DNA from: Drosophila persimilis
Lineage: Eukaryota; Arthropoda; Insecta; Diptera; Drosophilidae
Assembly (NCBI RefSeq): GCF_003286085.1
Contig: NW_020825288.1
Location: 7,254,001 to 7,318,000 of the forward strand
Direction of reading: 5' to 3'
DNA: 64,000 nucleotides
This document shows positions 40,901-48,885 of the stretch, piece after piece. Both the position numbers and the translations under genes were made by a program. Below the pieces are notes generated by a model. That model ran no database searches. It had not been told where the DNA came from and was given only the letters and a program-made list of their open reading frames with translations. The number at the start of each line of letters is the position of its first letter. The stretch's first letter is position 1.

Positions 40901-43900
40901 TTGCAGTTGCAGCAATTTCTAAATGCCGCCGCGCACCAATTCCCCACCAAGAAACAGGCGGGGTGGGGCGGTGCGGGGCGGCCAGTCGGCAGAATGCAAC
41001 TTTGCATAATTTATGGCAATCAATTTCGCGTGAACATCAACACGGTTGCCAGGCAACAAAGCAACAACAACAACAACAAAAACCGATCGAAAACAGAAAA
41101 GAAATTGTGGCAAGACGGCAAGCGGCATTCATCCGTCTGCAACTGCAACAGCAGCAACTATCAACTTATTTAGTTCTACTTAAATGTTTACTTTCATCAA
41201 ATCGCGATTCGCGGAGAGTCCAATCGATGGTGGAGTGGAACCGATTGGGGATTGGGATTGCTTGGCTTTTTTCTTGGCGAATGTTGCCTTTTTGGTCACA
41301 ACAGGATGCAGAGCAGAAGAGAGACGTAAGAGAGAGAGAGAGAGAGAGAGGGACATTCAGCTAGTCGTGGAGGGCCCTAATCTGATTGCCCATCATCTAA
41401 CCCCAATTTCCGAGCGAGAACTTTCACTCGAAAGACGGACCCCCACAATTGTTTCGAGAGGAGTGGCAGCGTTGGTTGTTCTCCTCCTGGCTCGAAATGC
41501 CTATCATTTTACATAACAAAAAGACCAGCAGAGAAGGTGCCACAAATTACAGCTCCTCTCGGAGGCAGAGGCAGAGCCACAGCCCGGTACAGGTGCATTG
41601 TGTCTACTGTAGTTATCAAATAAATACTGAGCTGCTCGCACACTCGACTCCACTCCACTCCACCTCCACCTCCACTGCACTCCACTCTCATTCTGCTTGA
41701 GTGCCGGGGCCTACACTAACACGGCGGCGTTATGCATTCACCGTTGCTTTTGGCCCACTTACTAACTAACAGCCACAACAACAAAAACAAAAACCAAAAA
41801 AAGAGAAACAAAATTATATGAAAACCAAGTTTTTCCTGATTTATGTCTTGTGTGTTGGCTGTTTGGGGGATTTCCTGATCGTCGCATTATGATTTTTTTC
41901 GTACACTTTTCGGCCAGAAATGGAAAACTTTTCACTGACTGATTAACCTCATTTCGGGGGTCTAGAAGTTGAAGATGGATGGAGCATTCTCTGGGTTTCC
42001 TCTAGGAAACATTCCCTGTTTTCCCATAGATGAAAGGCTCCAAACGAGTGGAGATCATTCTAAAAAAGGAAAGGTTGTTCTAAAGGAAAGAAAATCATCT
42101 GGCAAACGCATCACTGAGAGCGAGGAGGAGGTGTGGCCCTTTTAGGCACATTCCAGTGATGAAAATTCACCCTTTACGGCTAAGCTACGCTGTGAGAGAG
42201 CGAGAATGCCGAATCACACGCGGGTAAATGGTTTTTCTACATTTTTGGTACATCAGGATTTTAAAAATTAATTAGAAAAGACTTAGTTATTTTTAATGAA
42301 TTTGTTCTTCTTTTATTTTAAAAGTGTAATTTAAATAATATAAAACTGTGTTTAAATAAAAAATAAATAAAATAAAAAAATGTATTTAATTATTAAATAA
42401 TATAAAAAATGTATTTAAATTTAATTATGTTCACTTTATTTGTAAAATTTTGAATTGTATATTTGTTTTGTCGGTAGTTCATAGAAGTCATGTAATAATA
42501 ATAAAAAATAACCTATTGTTTATAAAAAAAAAATTGTTTTTTTTTTAATCTAATGATTTTTTTCTTTTTGGTAAAAAAGTGTAATTAAAAAAAATATTTA
42601 GTTTCTAAAACAAATTCTAAAACTAATTTCAACTGCCTTTAAGTTTAAAATATTACCATTTTTTTAATTATTAAATATTTTCCGTAAATAGACTTTTAAT
42701 TCAAATAATATTTCCATTTAAAAAAATCAAAGATTTTCCCGATTCTTTGAGGAGGAATCAATTCCAGAATTCCTCAATTAATTTCTTGAACTTCTTTGAG
42801 AATCGGAAAACTTTTCCCCGCCTGATTAACCCCCATCTATGTGAGGTTAAAATCCGCTAATGCCACTGCCACTGCCACTGCCACTCAAGCGAGCCGCATC
42901 GTTTACAGTTGCAGGCCACAGCCTGCTGTGCTGCACGCTGCACGCAATAGATGGGGGGAAATTGTGAAAGAGTTTTAATCAAAATGGATATGGGAGATCC
43001 GAGATCTCTCTTTCGCTTTGATATTCTGTTATCTGCCTTGACACGTAATTGAAAATGAGAGGCACTCCAAGCACAATCCGAACCAAAAATAGATCCAAAA
43101 GAGAGATTCTTCATTTCGAAATATGTATCTTTTGTGGCGTGTAAATTGGGGGCAAACGCGTGCCAGCCCACAAATTGGTGGCGTCATTAGATTCAAATTT
43201 ATTGGCAATTCAATTAGGCATCCCTCCGACCTCCGATCAGCTGTGGATCCATTAATTGTCTGCCAGCTGGGGCGCATAACAATGCGGAAATGCAATCGAT
43301 TGGAGGGAAACGCACTTCACACGCAAATAAACGGGCCTCGGCCGGGCCTGGGACTGGGACTGGGACTGGAGTTTATCTTGGAGATGCACGGAGGCCCAAC
43401 AATTTATTCTTTCATCGAGGAAGCGGAATACCGGAGCAGTTATGCAAATCAGCAGGTAGTCCGTACAGCAGGCCCCAGCAGCGGTCATTCACTGCCAGAG
43501 AGGGGGCCGAAACAGGGGGGGAGGGAGGGGTACGGGACGCATGCAATTTGTGGCATTAGAATATGCACTCATGAATAGATACGAGTGCAGACCAGGCAGC
43601 GCGCCTTCATTAAAACATTCACAGAAAATACAGAAAATAATTGCAAAACGGCCCTCGACTCCAATGGGAAAGTGGATTCCCCCCCACAAATAACCGAAAC
43701 AAATGGCATTAAAATCGTATGGAAATATCACTTGAAAAACTGTAAGAAAACGAAAGTGAAACCGTTTTCTTTTCATACATTTTTTGTATCATTCATTCAC
43801 TCGGGGGTTCATTCATTCAATTCACTCACTCATTCACTCATTCATGTGTGAGAAAGTTCAATACAATTCAGTCGCAAAGAGAAAGAGATCTTCGTTGTGT

Positions 43901-45666
43901 CACTCTCTCTCTCTTTAACAGTGTGAGCTTTTATGAAGCTTTCTCACAGCGTGGCTTAGCTCATGGCTCTAAACGATGGCCTAGGCACTAAATACGTTTC
44001 CTAATGGGAGATTTTCATTTATTTTGAGCATTTTTAGCAGTCTCGTATGCACTTTATCTCTTTCACAGCGTAGCTTAGCCAAGAAGGGTGACCTTTTGTG
44101 TCTCTCTCGGTTACAGAGTGGCTTAACAGTGTGCTTTAAGGAGAGCAAGAGCTCATAACATTTCACTATTTCTCTCTCTTTCACAGCGTTGCTTATCAGC
44201 TTAGGTCTATCTCCCTTTTCCTCTCTTTTACAGTGTGGCTTAGCAGTAAAGGGTGACCTTTTACGTCTCACTGTCACAGTGCGTCTTAGCAGCATGGCTC
44301 CTAGAAGAACAAGAGCTCAGTCATTCACTCTTTCTCTCTCTTTGAGGAGAGATCCTCATTTATAGAGAGGTTTGTTTCACTCCCACTCTCTCTCTCCCTT
44401 TTACAGCTTGGCTTATCATTAAATACCATTCATGTCTCTCTCTCTGCGAGGGTTTCTTTTTATGTCTCTCTCTCTCTCTCAGTGTGGCTTAACAGCATGT
44501 CTTTCGGAAGAGCAGGAACCCATTCCTTCATTCACTCATTCGCTCTCTTTCTTAGCCTAGCTGAGCAGCTTAGATCTCTCTCTCTCTGTCTCTCTTTTAC
44601 AGTCCATTCCTGCCTCCCTCTCCCAGCGCAGCTTAGCATTGAGGGTGACCTTTCAAGCCTCCACAAAAGAGCCATAAACGCTGATCGAATTCCCACAAGA
44701 CCTTGTACTAACAATCTCTCTCTCTCTCTCTCTCTCTCACAGCGTGGCTTAGCTCCGGGCAATTGCATAATCACGGAATACCCATAATTCCAAACGTAAT
44801 GTCAAAGTCTTTGCCGAAAAGCCGCATCGCCGCATCGCTGCCTCTGTGTTGCAAGTTGCAACTTATTAATTTACCGAACAATACTCCCCTTTTTTTCCTG
44901 TGTGTGTGGGGGGGGGGGGGGGGGGGGGGGCAACAACCGTTCCGAAAGCGGCTTACACTCGCATGGAGCCGCAAGACCGACGCTAAACGCCATTAATTTT
45001 TACACACGGTTTCACTGCACTTCGAATGCGCTTTTCATGAGCACGAAATGGTATAGTATTTTTTTATGGGGGGGGGGGGGGGGGGGGATAGCCCCCTCAA
45101 AACTCTCCCGAAGATCCCAGGCTATTGTTTTGCAATTTGTTTTTTGGGTTCGTTGGAAAAAAACCCCGCCCCCCCCTCCCCCTATTGAGTAATTACGAAA
45201 AAAAATTGTTTAAGGTTTAATTAAAAAATTGTATAAATAATCGCAAAAATGAAAGTGCCATCAAAACCCCGTCCCCCATCATGGATCTGCCACTCACCTT
45301 GTAGACCTCCGAGAAAAATCCAGAACCAATTTTCTCCTTGACAAAATCATCAACGGAATATAATGCTGAGACGGCGGTACGTAGTGCCCGACAGGAGCTA
45401 CCGGTGACGAGGCGATCCGACGATATGGTACGGCTGACAGGCGGCGCCGGCGGCAGGCCCCCCCCGTTGCCGTTCGGCTGCTGCTGCTGGTGGGGCGTCA
45501 GGGAGGCGGCCGCCTCCTCGCCATCGGTGGCCCCTTTCCCGTTGGGCATGGCCTTGTAGGCCGCCATGGGGCTGGGCCAATTGAAGGGCGACGAGTCCAC
45601 CTGATCCACATCCATTTTCGACTCCGACTGCGGCGGTCCGGGTCCACTGTGCTGGTTTAGATTCAT
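1..45666 (-). CDS. cdi: center divider (cdi), TESK-family protein kinase, 3' end beyond window
   Basis: This is a dual-specificity/serine-threonine kinase of the TESK/LIMK branch. TESK kinases phosphorylate cofilin and act on actin; Drosophila cdi is known from embryonic midline expression. The coding sequence joins seven exons: 45298-45666, 14447-14568, 2885-3083, 2734-2819, 2409-2664, 544-2342 and 1-482, all with GT-AG junctions and matching phases. At least 1,104 residues are encoded. The kinase domain spans about residues 105-375: glycine loop [11 protein letters not shown] near residue 113-123, lysine in VMVLK at 136, HRDLTSKN with D226, DFG at 248-250, and GSPYWVSPE at 268-276. The tail is rich in Ser, Ala, Pro and Gly, with acidic and Gln runs. 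The gene assignment rests on the kinase sequence and on neighbours ATPsynD and mRpL55. No stop codon is reached before position 1. Confidence 0.93.
544..2342 (-). CDS. cdi: cdi large exon: end of kinase domain and long tail (residues 345-943)
   Basis: The exon is 1,799 nt. It begins [16 protein letters not shown], the conserved Arg-containing end of the kinase C-lobe. The remainder is a long disordered tail with Ser/Ala/Pro runs, an acidic stretch ([16 protein letters not shown]) and repeated RRSLS, RQRSS and RRDSIE-like sites that resemble basophilic-kinase or 14-3-3 sites (inference). The donor is AA|GTGAGT at 544/543; reading through it gives an immediate TGA. Confidence 0.9.
2409..2664 (-). 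CDS. cdi: cdi kinase exon with activation segment (residues 259-344)
   Basis: The exon is 256 nt. It encodes [17 protein letters not shown], the activation segment and P+1 loop, then [19 protein letters not shown] and the TESK-type [17 protein letters not shown] insert. The acceptor is a tandem GCAGCAG, so a second site 3 nt downstream could remove one arginine. The donor is ATC|GTAAGT at 2409/2408. Confidence 0.94.
2734..2819 (-). CDS. cdi: cdi kinase exon with DFG motif (residues 231-259)
   Basis: The exon is 86 nt. It starts with NVLIRNLAN, completing the catalytic loop, and contains [14 protein letters not shown] with the Mg-binding Asp248. Donor GTAAGT begins at 2733. The last two bases complete a serine codon with the next exon. 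Confidence 0.94.
2885..3083 (-). CDS. cdi: cdi kinase exon with catalytic loop (residues 164-230)
   Basis: The exon is 199 nt. It encodes [18 protein letters not shown] (hinge), the helices of the C-lobe, and the catalytic loop HRDLTSK with proton-acceptor Asp226. The acceptor is TCGTTGCAG and the donor is AAG|GTGAGT. The HRDLTSKN version of the loop is typical of TESK/LIMK kinases. Confidence 0.94.
4838..4912. repeat. 35-bp minisatellite, about 2.3 copies
   Basis: TATYAGGTCCTGGCC followed by a pyrimidine-rich spacer (TACNCCCCCTCC) recurs about every 29-35 bases. It lies within the 11.4-kb cdi intron. Confidence 0.7.
6559..6586. repeat. (GA)n microsatellite
   Basis: An uninterrupted run of about 14 GA dinucleotides, a potential GAGA-factor/CLAMP-type site in principle. 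Confidence 0.9.
6985..7275. repeat. Purine-rich minisatellite, AGTCTGTGRRGGAGG type
   Basis: About eight imperfect units of 30-45 bp share the core AGTCTGTG followed by a GGGAGG/GGCAGG purine spacer. The units vary in length and sequence, so the array is old or fast-changing. It lies in the 11.4-kb cdi intron. Confidence 0.75.
7742..8358. repeat. AT-rich block with inverted ends (family copy A)
   Basis: The block starts with CTACACTCAGAGAAAA and ends with the near-inverse TTTTTCTCCGAGTGTAG. The interior is over 80% A/T, with wave-like TTTAAATATTTAAAT words and a GGGACCGA module near 7920. Its 3' end aligns by eye with the ends of the blocks near 31.4 and 35.9 kb. It may be a non-autonomous mobile element; it codes for nothing. 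Confidence 0.5.
10800..10925. repeat. Short tandem repeats: AGCC and TTGACTGG
   Basis: Five AGCC tetramers lie near 10801-10820, and TTGACTGG-type octamers repeat about four times at 10889-10922. Both are simple slippage-type repeats. Confidence 0.7.
12318..12345. repeat. (CA)n microsatellite
   Basis: A nearly pure CA run with one TC interruption. Confidence 0.85.
12838..13115. repeat. GA-rich dispersed unit, copy 1
   Basis: It shares an ordered series of words with 17352-17790: CGGTCTGCATTTGCTG / TGGTCTGCATTTGCTG, GGTCAC..TC.GC.GTGCAAAAGCT, GAGAGCAAT/GATAGCAATTCGAACGA, and TATGC..GCAATGCGTG, interleaved with GA tracts. This looks like an interspersed repeat rather than chance simple sequence. 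No coding potential is evident. Confidence 0.6.
14447..14568 (-). CDS. cdi: cdi exon with catalytic lysine and helix C (residues 124-164)
   Basis: The exon is 122 nt, follows acceptor TTGTTTTTGTAG and ends at donor GTAAGT (14446). It reads [13 protein letters not shown], giving the ATP-anchoring Lys136, and then [16 protein letters not shown] with the helix-C glutamate. Its last two bases join the first base of the next exon to complete a serine codon. It is an isolated exon with 11.4 kb of intron downstream and 30.7 kb upstream. Confidence 0.92.
17352..17790. repeat. GA-rich dispersed unit, copy 2
   Basis: This is the second copy of the unit described at 12838, in the same orientation. It is longer because the part with GCATTGTTTTTG(C/T)T(G/A) followed by a GAGAGAG tract and GGCAATAAAA(C/G)GAAGA is itself partly duplicated. 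Confidence 0.55.
18278..18302. repeat. (A)25 homopolymer
   Basis: A run of about 25 A residues. It could be a retroposon tail or slippage; no flanking duplication or retroposed body was identified. Confidence 0.85.
19200..19860. repeat. AT-rich block (family copy B, probably reversed)
   Basis: The left end CTACACTCACAGAAAAAT matches the terminal word of copy A. The interior consists of repeated short modules of the form ATTTAATTTAAATCTGAAATGTATTTTTTAA-like words about every 60-65 bases. The right boundary is not clear. Confidence 0.45.
22503..22800. repeat. 103-bp tandem repeat, three units
   Basis: The word CACGCGTCATGC recurs at 22523, 22626 and 22730, a spacing of 103-104 bp. Units also share CTTGGCTTGGCTT and TCCAGCT(C/T)TCCCT(C/T)GGG. 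It is more GC-rich than its surroundings. Long open frames here arise because the period and composition avoid stops; they do not resemble a protein family. Confidence 0.85.
23064..23087. repeat. (TCTTG)n microsatellite
   Basis: Nearly five pentamer copies in a row. Confidence 0.85.
23270..23820. repeat. About 177-bp tandem repeat, three units
   Basis: Units share TTATYGAATTGCC, TTGATCG, GCACT-TTTATTGGATTCC, GTC(A/G)GACTTGGATCA and a closing CTCTCTCT-GTCG block. Starts of the TTATCGAATT word are about 177 and 168 bp apart. The third unit is the most diverged. Confidence 0.85.
24560..25200. repeat. AT-rich block (family copy C)
   Basis: An A-rich interior of TTTAAAATAAAAAT words ends in GTTACAATTTTCACTTCCG, matching the ACAATTTCCACTC module of the blocks near 31 and 35.8 kb. 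No coding potential. Confidence 0.45.
27690..28150. repeat. AT-rich low-complexity block
   Basis: Switches from AAATAAAT-type to TTTTTTATTTTT-type sequence near 27.9 kb. I could not find the terminal or internal modules of the AT-rich family here, so it is listed only as low complexity. Confidence 0.6.
28887..28930. repeat. (GTC)n microsatellite
   Basis: About ten GTC trinucleotides with a few interruptions, in intronic sequence. Confidence 0.85.
30465..31460. repeat. AT-rich block with internal tandem structure (family copy E)
   Basis: It contains TTTCTTGGGACCGACTG at 30561, identical to the word at 35244. The word ACAATTTCCACTC or a variant recurs near 30861, 31024 and 31375, each followed by TAAATTAATTAATT, so the block is built of repeated units of about 150-200 bp. 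It ends TTTTTTCTCTCTGTG. Confidence 0.55.
32880..33500. repeat. Cluster of (CT)n-linked GTGGCTTAGC repeats
   Basis: GTGGCTTAGC occurs at 32910, 33031 and 33367, with variants near 33103, 33240 and 33490 and an inverted copy at 33125. Each is preceded by a CTCTCTC tract and (A/C)CAGAG. Between cores, blocks such as AGCTCTATCCCAGC also recur, so the true unit is about 65-130 bp. Confidence 0.8.
34705..34740. repeat. GGGGCA tandem tract
   Basis: Four G-rich hexamers in a row followed by purine-rich sequence; a potential G-quadruplex on the plus strand. Confidence 0.75.
35030..35895. repeat. AT-rich block (family copy F)
   Basis: It has TTTCTTGGGACCGACTG at 35244, a long ATAAATAA interior, TTTACAATTTCCACTC near 35802, and an end reading CTTTTTCTCCGTGTGTAG. 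The order of modules is the same as in the block at 30465, supporting a shared repeat family. Confidence 0.55.
36908..36950. repeat. (ATC)n microsatellite with CCC interruptions
   Basis: CATCAT runs flank a CCCCATCCCCATC insert. Confidence 0.85.
37321..37346. repeat. (CA)n microsatellite
   Basis: A pure run of 13 CA dinucleotides. Confidence 0.9.
40340..40520. repeat. Pair of (CT)n-linked GTGGCTTAGC repeats
   Basis: Cores at 40374 and 40505, both preceded by CTCTCTCTCTC and CAG. They have the same orientation as the cluster at 32.9 kb. Confidence 0.8.
42170..42205. repeat. Inverted GTGGCTTAGC-type repeat
   Basis: The minus strand reads CTCTCACAGCGTAGCTTAGC and then CGTAAAGGGTGA, matching the units near 44.07 and 44.24 kb in opposite orientation. 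Confidence 0.7.
42240..42800. repeat. AT-rich low-complexity block
   Basis: Rich in TTTAAATTAAATAA words. Family membership is uncertain because the terminal words seen in other blocks are not clear here. Confidence 0.5.
43789..43845. repeat. CATTCATTCACT simple repeat
   Basis: Tetranucleotide CATT/CACT repeats broken by one CGGGGG insertion. Confidence 0.85.
43890..44760. repeat. Largest cluster of (CT)n-linked GTGGCTTAGC repeats
   Basis: About ten copies in one orientation, with cores at 43951, 44070, 44118, 44188, 44235, 44484 and 44744 and weaker ones between. Several continue with AGTAAAGGGTGACCTTT and then another CTCTCTC tract. Spacing is 45-120 bp and irregular. Confidence 0.8.
44908..44930. 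repeat. (G)23 homopolymer
   Basis: A pure run of 23 G on the plus strand, which is C on the cdi transcript. Confidence 0.85.
45068..45087. repeat. (G)20 homopolymer
   Basis: A second G run 160 bp from the first and about 210 bp from the cdi glycine-loop exon. Homopolymer lengths may be affected by sequencing error. Confidence 0.85.
45298..45666 (-). CDS. cdi: cdi first coding exon (residues 1-123, glycine loop)
   Basis: It encodes a low-complexity N-terminus (Gln, Pro, Gly and Ala rich) followed by the start of the kinase domain, including [12 protein letters not shown]. The chosen start at 45666 is the first ATG after the 3' splice site and has AAA before it. The donor AAG|GTGAGT lies at 45298/45297. 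The frame upstream of this ATG remains open to the acceptor at 45887, so a longer N-terminus is possible if an upstream exon supplies a start. Confidence 0.9.
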
Positions 45667-45887
45667 TTTTATCAGCTCCGACGTATGTTGGCTGCTTACG
45701 GGTCTACGATATGTTTTTTTTTTTGTTGTTTCTATATATATATTTTTTTTTGTTTCGTTTATGGATTTTGTCCCACTTGAAATTTGTTTGTGAACAAAAA
45801 AAAATGTCACTTGTTCATGGAATGCTTTGGGTTTTGGAGTTACTGGTTTTTTTTGGCAAGTTCTGGAAGCACTTGGCAATTGGAAGT
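45667..45887 (-). other. cdi: cdi 5' untranslated part of first coding exon
   Basis: A strong acceptor lies directly upstream: a TTTTCTTTTCTTTTCAG pyrimidine tract ends at 45888, so the exon starts at 45887. The 221 nt to the ATG are A/T and purine rich and contain no stop in the coding frame. The acceptor implies at least one upstream non-coding exon, probably linked to the promoter near 53.1 kb. Confidence 0.65.
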
Positions 45888-46089
45888 CTGAAAAGAAAAG
45901 AAAAGAAACATAAAAGAAAATTATTATAATTGCATAAATCCCCATCATCGCCTCAGATTCTAAATGAAATGCTAACAAAATGATGGCGCGTGATCAGCAT
46001 TTGTTTATTTGTATGGAGTGCTAATTAAAAATTGTTCAAAGAATTGTATTTTTGCAATCACGCGGCATACGGAAAGCGATAGCGTTTAG

Positions 46090-47060
46090 ATAGAGAGAGA
46101 GAGAGAGGGAGGAAAAGACAGAGGGAGGTAGATATATCTTCTATGGGTAGATCTTTAAAGAGATCTTTCCCGAGGATTTTGTATTCTTTAAAAGGAATTC
46201 TTGATGGAAATTTTGGCAAAAAGAGATATACTTTTTGGTAAATAGAAAACTTTTCCAGAAACTATTTCTTGGCTATGATATGATAGAGAGAGAGAGAGAG
46301 AGAGGAAGAGACAATGAAAGATATCTATATCTTCTGAAACATTCTATCGGAATATGGGTAGATCTTTTGGGTGTATATTAAACCTTGTAGGGGCCGAGAT
46401 TTTATGATCTTTGGAAGGCATTTTTAGTGCAAATTTTCGGCGGAAAGAGCCCTTTTTCAGAGAACTATTCCTGGGCTACGATATGTTAGAGAGACAGATA
46501 AGGAAAAAGACAATGAGAGATATCAATATCTTCTGAAACAATCTCTCTGAATATTCGTAGGTCTATTAAGAGTAAAACTAAACCTTGTAGATCCCGAAAT
46601 TTTGAGATATTAAAAAGGAATTCTTAGTCCAACTTTTGAGCAGAATGAAATCCATCTTTTTGGTAAATAGAACGCTCATCCAGAGAACTGTTTTTTGGCT
46701 ATGATATGATATAGAGAGAGAGAGGAGAAAAAGAATATTGGTAGAGCTATTGGGTGTACACTAGACCTTATAGATCCGGAAATAATGAGATATTTAGAAG
46801 GAATTCTTGGTGCAAATTTTTGGCCGAAAGAAGCCCATTTTTTCCAGATTACCAAACCTTGTAGATTCCTATATTTTATGATCTATTTCGAAGGAATTTT
46901 TGGTGAAATTTAAATCAAAAAGACAATGAGAGATAACTTTTATCTTTTAAAATATTCTCTCAGAATATTCGTAGATCTTTTGGGATTACACTAAACCTTG
47001 AAGATCCCGAAATGTTGTGTTCTTTAGAAGGTATTCTTAGTCCAACTTTTAGGCAGTAAC
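46090..47060. repeat. Diverged 200-220-bp tandem repeats, about five units
   Basis: Units share TTGGCTATGATATGATA with a GAGAGA tract, GACAATGARAGATAT, TATCTTCTGAAA, GAATAT-GTAG(A/G)TC, ACTAAACCTTGTAGATCC and GGAATTCTTAGTCCAACTTTT. Divergence between units is high, so this is an old array. Confidence 0.75.
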
Positions 47061-47370
47061 AATCCCACTTGTTGATCTCCTCCTTAGAACCCCTTCCAGC
47101 CCTTAACAGATCAAATTCCCTTCCAAGAATACGCCCAATATTTGTAGATCCCAAGTTTCAACATTTTGTATTTATGATACTTGTTTTCTGTTTTCGTAGA
47201 CGCCAAAATCTACCCAAAAAAGAAGCAAAAAAAAACCAAAAACCGAATAAATTAAACGTCTGTGCTCGAATTTGTTCGTTTGCTAATAAATTATTCAGGG
47301 TCAAAGTCTCGATGGGCAACGGGTTGCCTTCTTTGATGATGGGCGCTCGAAGAGGCGCTTATCAAACGGA

Positions 47371-47418
47371 GGGCGGGGCAGGGGCGGGGGCAGGGGCGGG
47401 GGCAGGGGCAGGGGCAGG
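47371..47418. repeat. GGGGC(A/G) tandem, G-quadruplex candidate
   Basis: Eight consecutive G4-5 runs separated by CA or C on the plus strand. Confidence 0.85.
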
Positions 47419-47645
47419 CACTCTCTCAATGATAATGCGACTAGCACTTGTTCCTACGGTTCCTACGGCTGATAGCGACGACCGTTTTCAAGTGCGATAA
47501 AAACGTATGACTTCTATTTTTTTTTCCGCCTGTTTTTTTGTTTGTTGTTTTTTTTTTCGCTGTGTAATTTAGCAGCAATTTGGTTATCATTTTGCTGTCG
47601 TTTCCACTGGGGCTGTGTTGTCTCTTGGGGACAATGAAGAGGCAC

Positions 47646-47676
47646 TGGGGCGGGGGCGGGGGCAGGGGCAGGGGCA
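47646..47676. repeat. Second GGGGC tandem, G-quadruplex candidate
   Basis: Five G4-5 runs separated by C or CA, 230 bp from the first tract and in the same orientation. Confidence 0.85.
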
Positions 47677-48126
47677 AATAAGTTGATAATCACGACTACT
47701 GCAGCAACCTTGGCCTCGAGCTTGAAAATCAGCAACGAGGGACCCCCCAGAAGAAGCTTTCCCCCAACGATCCAACGATCCAGCGATCCATCAATTCTCC
47801 CACCTACCAGAAACCCCTCCTCCCCTCTCCCTCTCTCTCCGATGGCTTGAAATGGATGATATAACCAATTTATTTAGCTCTGAAAAAGGTTGGAATTTTT
47901 TTTGTTTCGATTTGACATTCCTTATCGGGGTTCCAGCGATAAGATATAGAAAAAGTGGCCTAAAGGATCGTACGTATGTCGAAAGGGGAGGGGGTGGGGG
48001 GCCCCTAGCCAAATAGTGGGCCATAAACTATAACAAAATAATTACAACAAAATTTCTAACGATATAATGATAATGATACAGCTACGGATTCCTAACGGTT
48101 CGACAGACTCTCACTTTTGGAGGGGC

Positions 48127-48215
48127 AAAAAGAGAGAGGGGAGACGAGAGAGAGAGAGAGAGAGAGAGAGGATAGAGAGGGGAGACGAGGGAGAGAGAGA
48201 GAGAGGGGGTAGAGG
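48127..48215. repeat. (GA)n/(GGGGA) purine tract
   Basis: An almost pure purine strand of about 90 bases with GA runs separated by GGGGAGACGAG. Confidence 0.85.
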
Positions 48216-48700
48216 GGCTAAGACAGATCTACAAACTGAAATAAAATACAAATTACTAAGCACATTTTTTTCCCCCACTTTTCCCCTCCAAATTCCTCTT
48301 TTTTTTGGTGTTTTTTCTTCGTCTTTTTGGACAAATTTCGCAAAAAAAAAAATAAATAAAGAGCCCCAAAAGCCGGCAGCAACAGTCCCCATAATTAGGG
48401 TCAATTGCGGCTAACCGCTGCCAATCGGCGACAACGAAAGCTCCAAAGGGGGGGATAAAACGTGCTACACTTCATTAAGAGGCATGACCAGCGTAAGAGT
48501 TGCGCCTGCCACACGATTACCCAAGGATCGTTAGAGTTGCAGCTACAAAAATATCTAGATATGCGCCATGGACCCCAGTAGATATCTACCTGAGACGGCC
48601 GCAGCCACTCTCTGGATAGCCGTAGGACCTGCCATGGCACAGACTTCTTTCTGGTGAGGTCGAAGAGATTTTCCTTTAAAAACCAGAAAACTTTGGTCTC

Positions 48701-48885
48701 GAAAATCTAGCAATCTTTAGGCTAGAAATCCACAATCTTTAGGCTAGAAAAATCCATCAAACTTTAGGCTAGAAAATTCATCAAACTTTAGGGTAGAAAA
48801 TCTATCAAATATTAGGCCAGAAAATCCACAATCTTTAGGCTTGAAAATCCATCAAACTTTAGGCCAGAAAATCCACCAAAAATCC
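48701..48885. repeat. 29-bp minisatellite, about seven copies
   Basis: The unit is GAAAATCCATCAAACTTTAGGC-TA with small variations. Some units lack the CAAA part. Confidence 0.85.

Larger units (their letters stand above)
14569..45297 (-). other. cdi giant intron, 30.7 kb
   Basis: This intron separates the exon for the kinase glycine loop from the exon for the catalytic lysine. I saw no nested protein gene, tRNA or rRNA. Contents are simple repeats, tandem arrays at 22.5 and 23.3-23.8 kb, AT-rich blocks near 19.2, 24.6, 27.7, 30.5, 35.0 and 42.2 kb, clusters of the GTGGCTTAGC repeat near 33, 40.4 and 44 kb, and two long G runs just before the acceptor end. Confidence 0.8.

Noticed and set aside
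45217..45978. cdi start placed at an upstream in-frame ATG near 45978
   Set aside because: That ATG lies before the strong acceptor at 45888, so it would be intronic.
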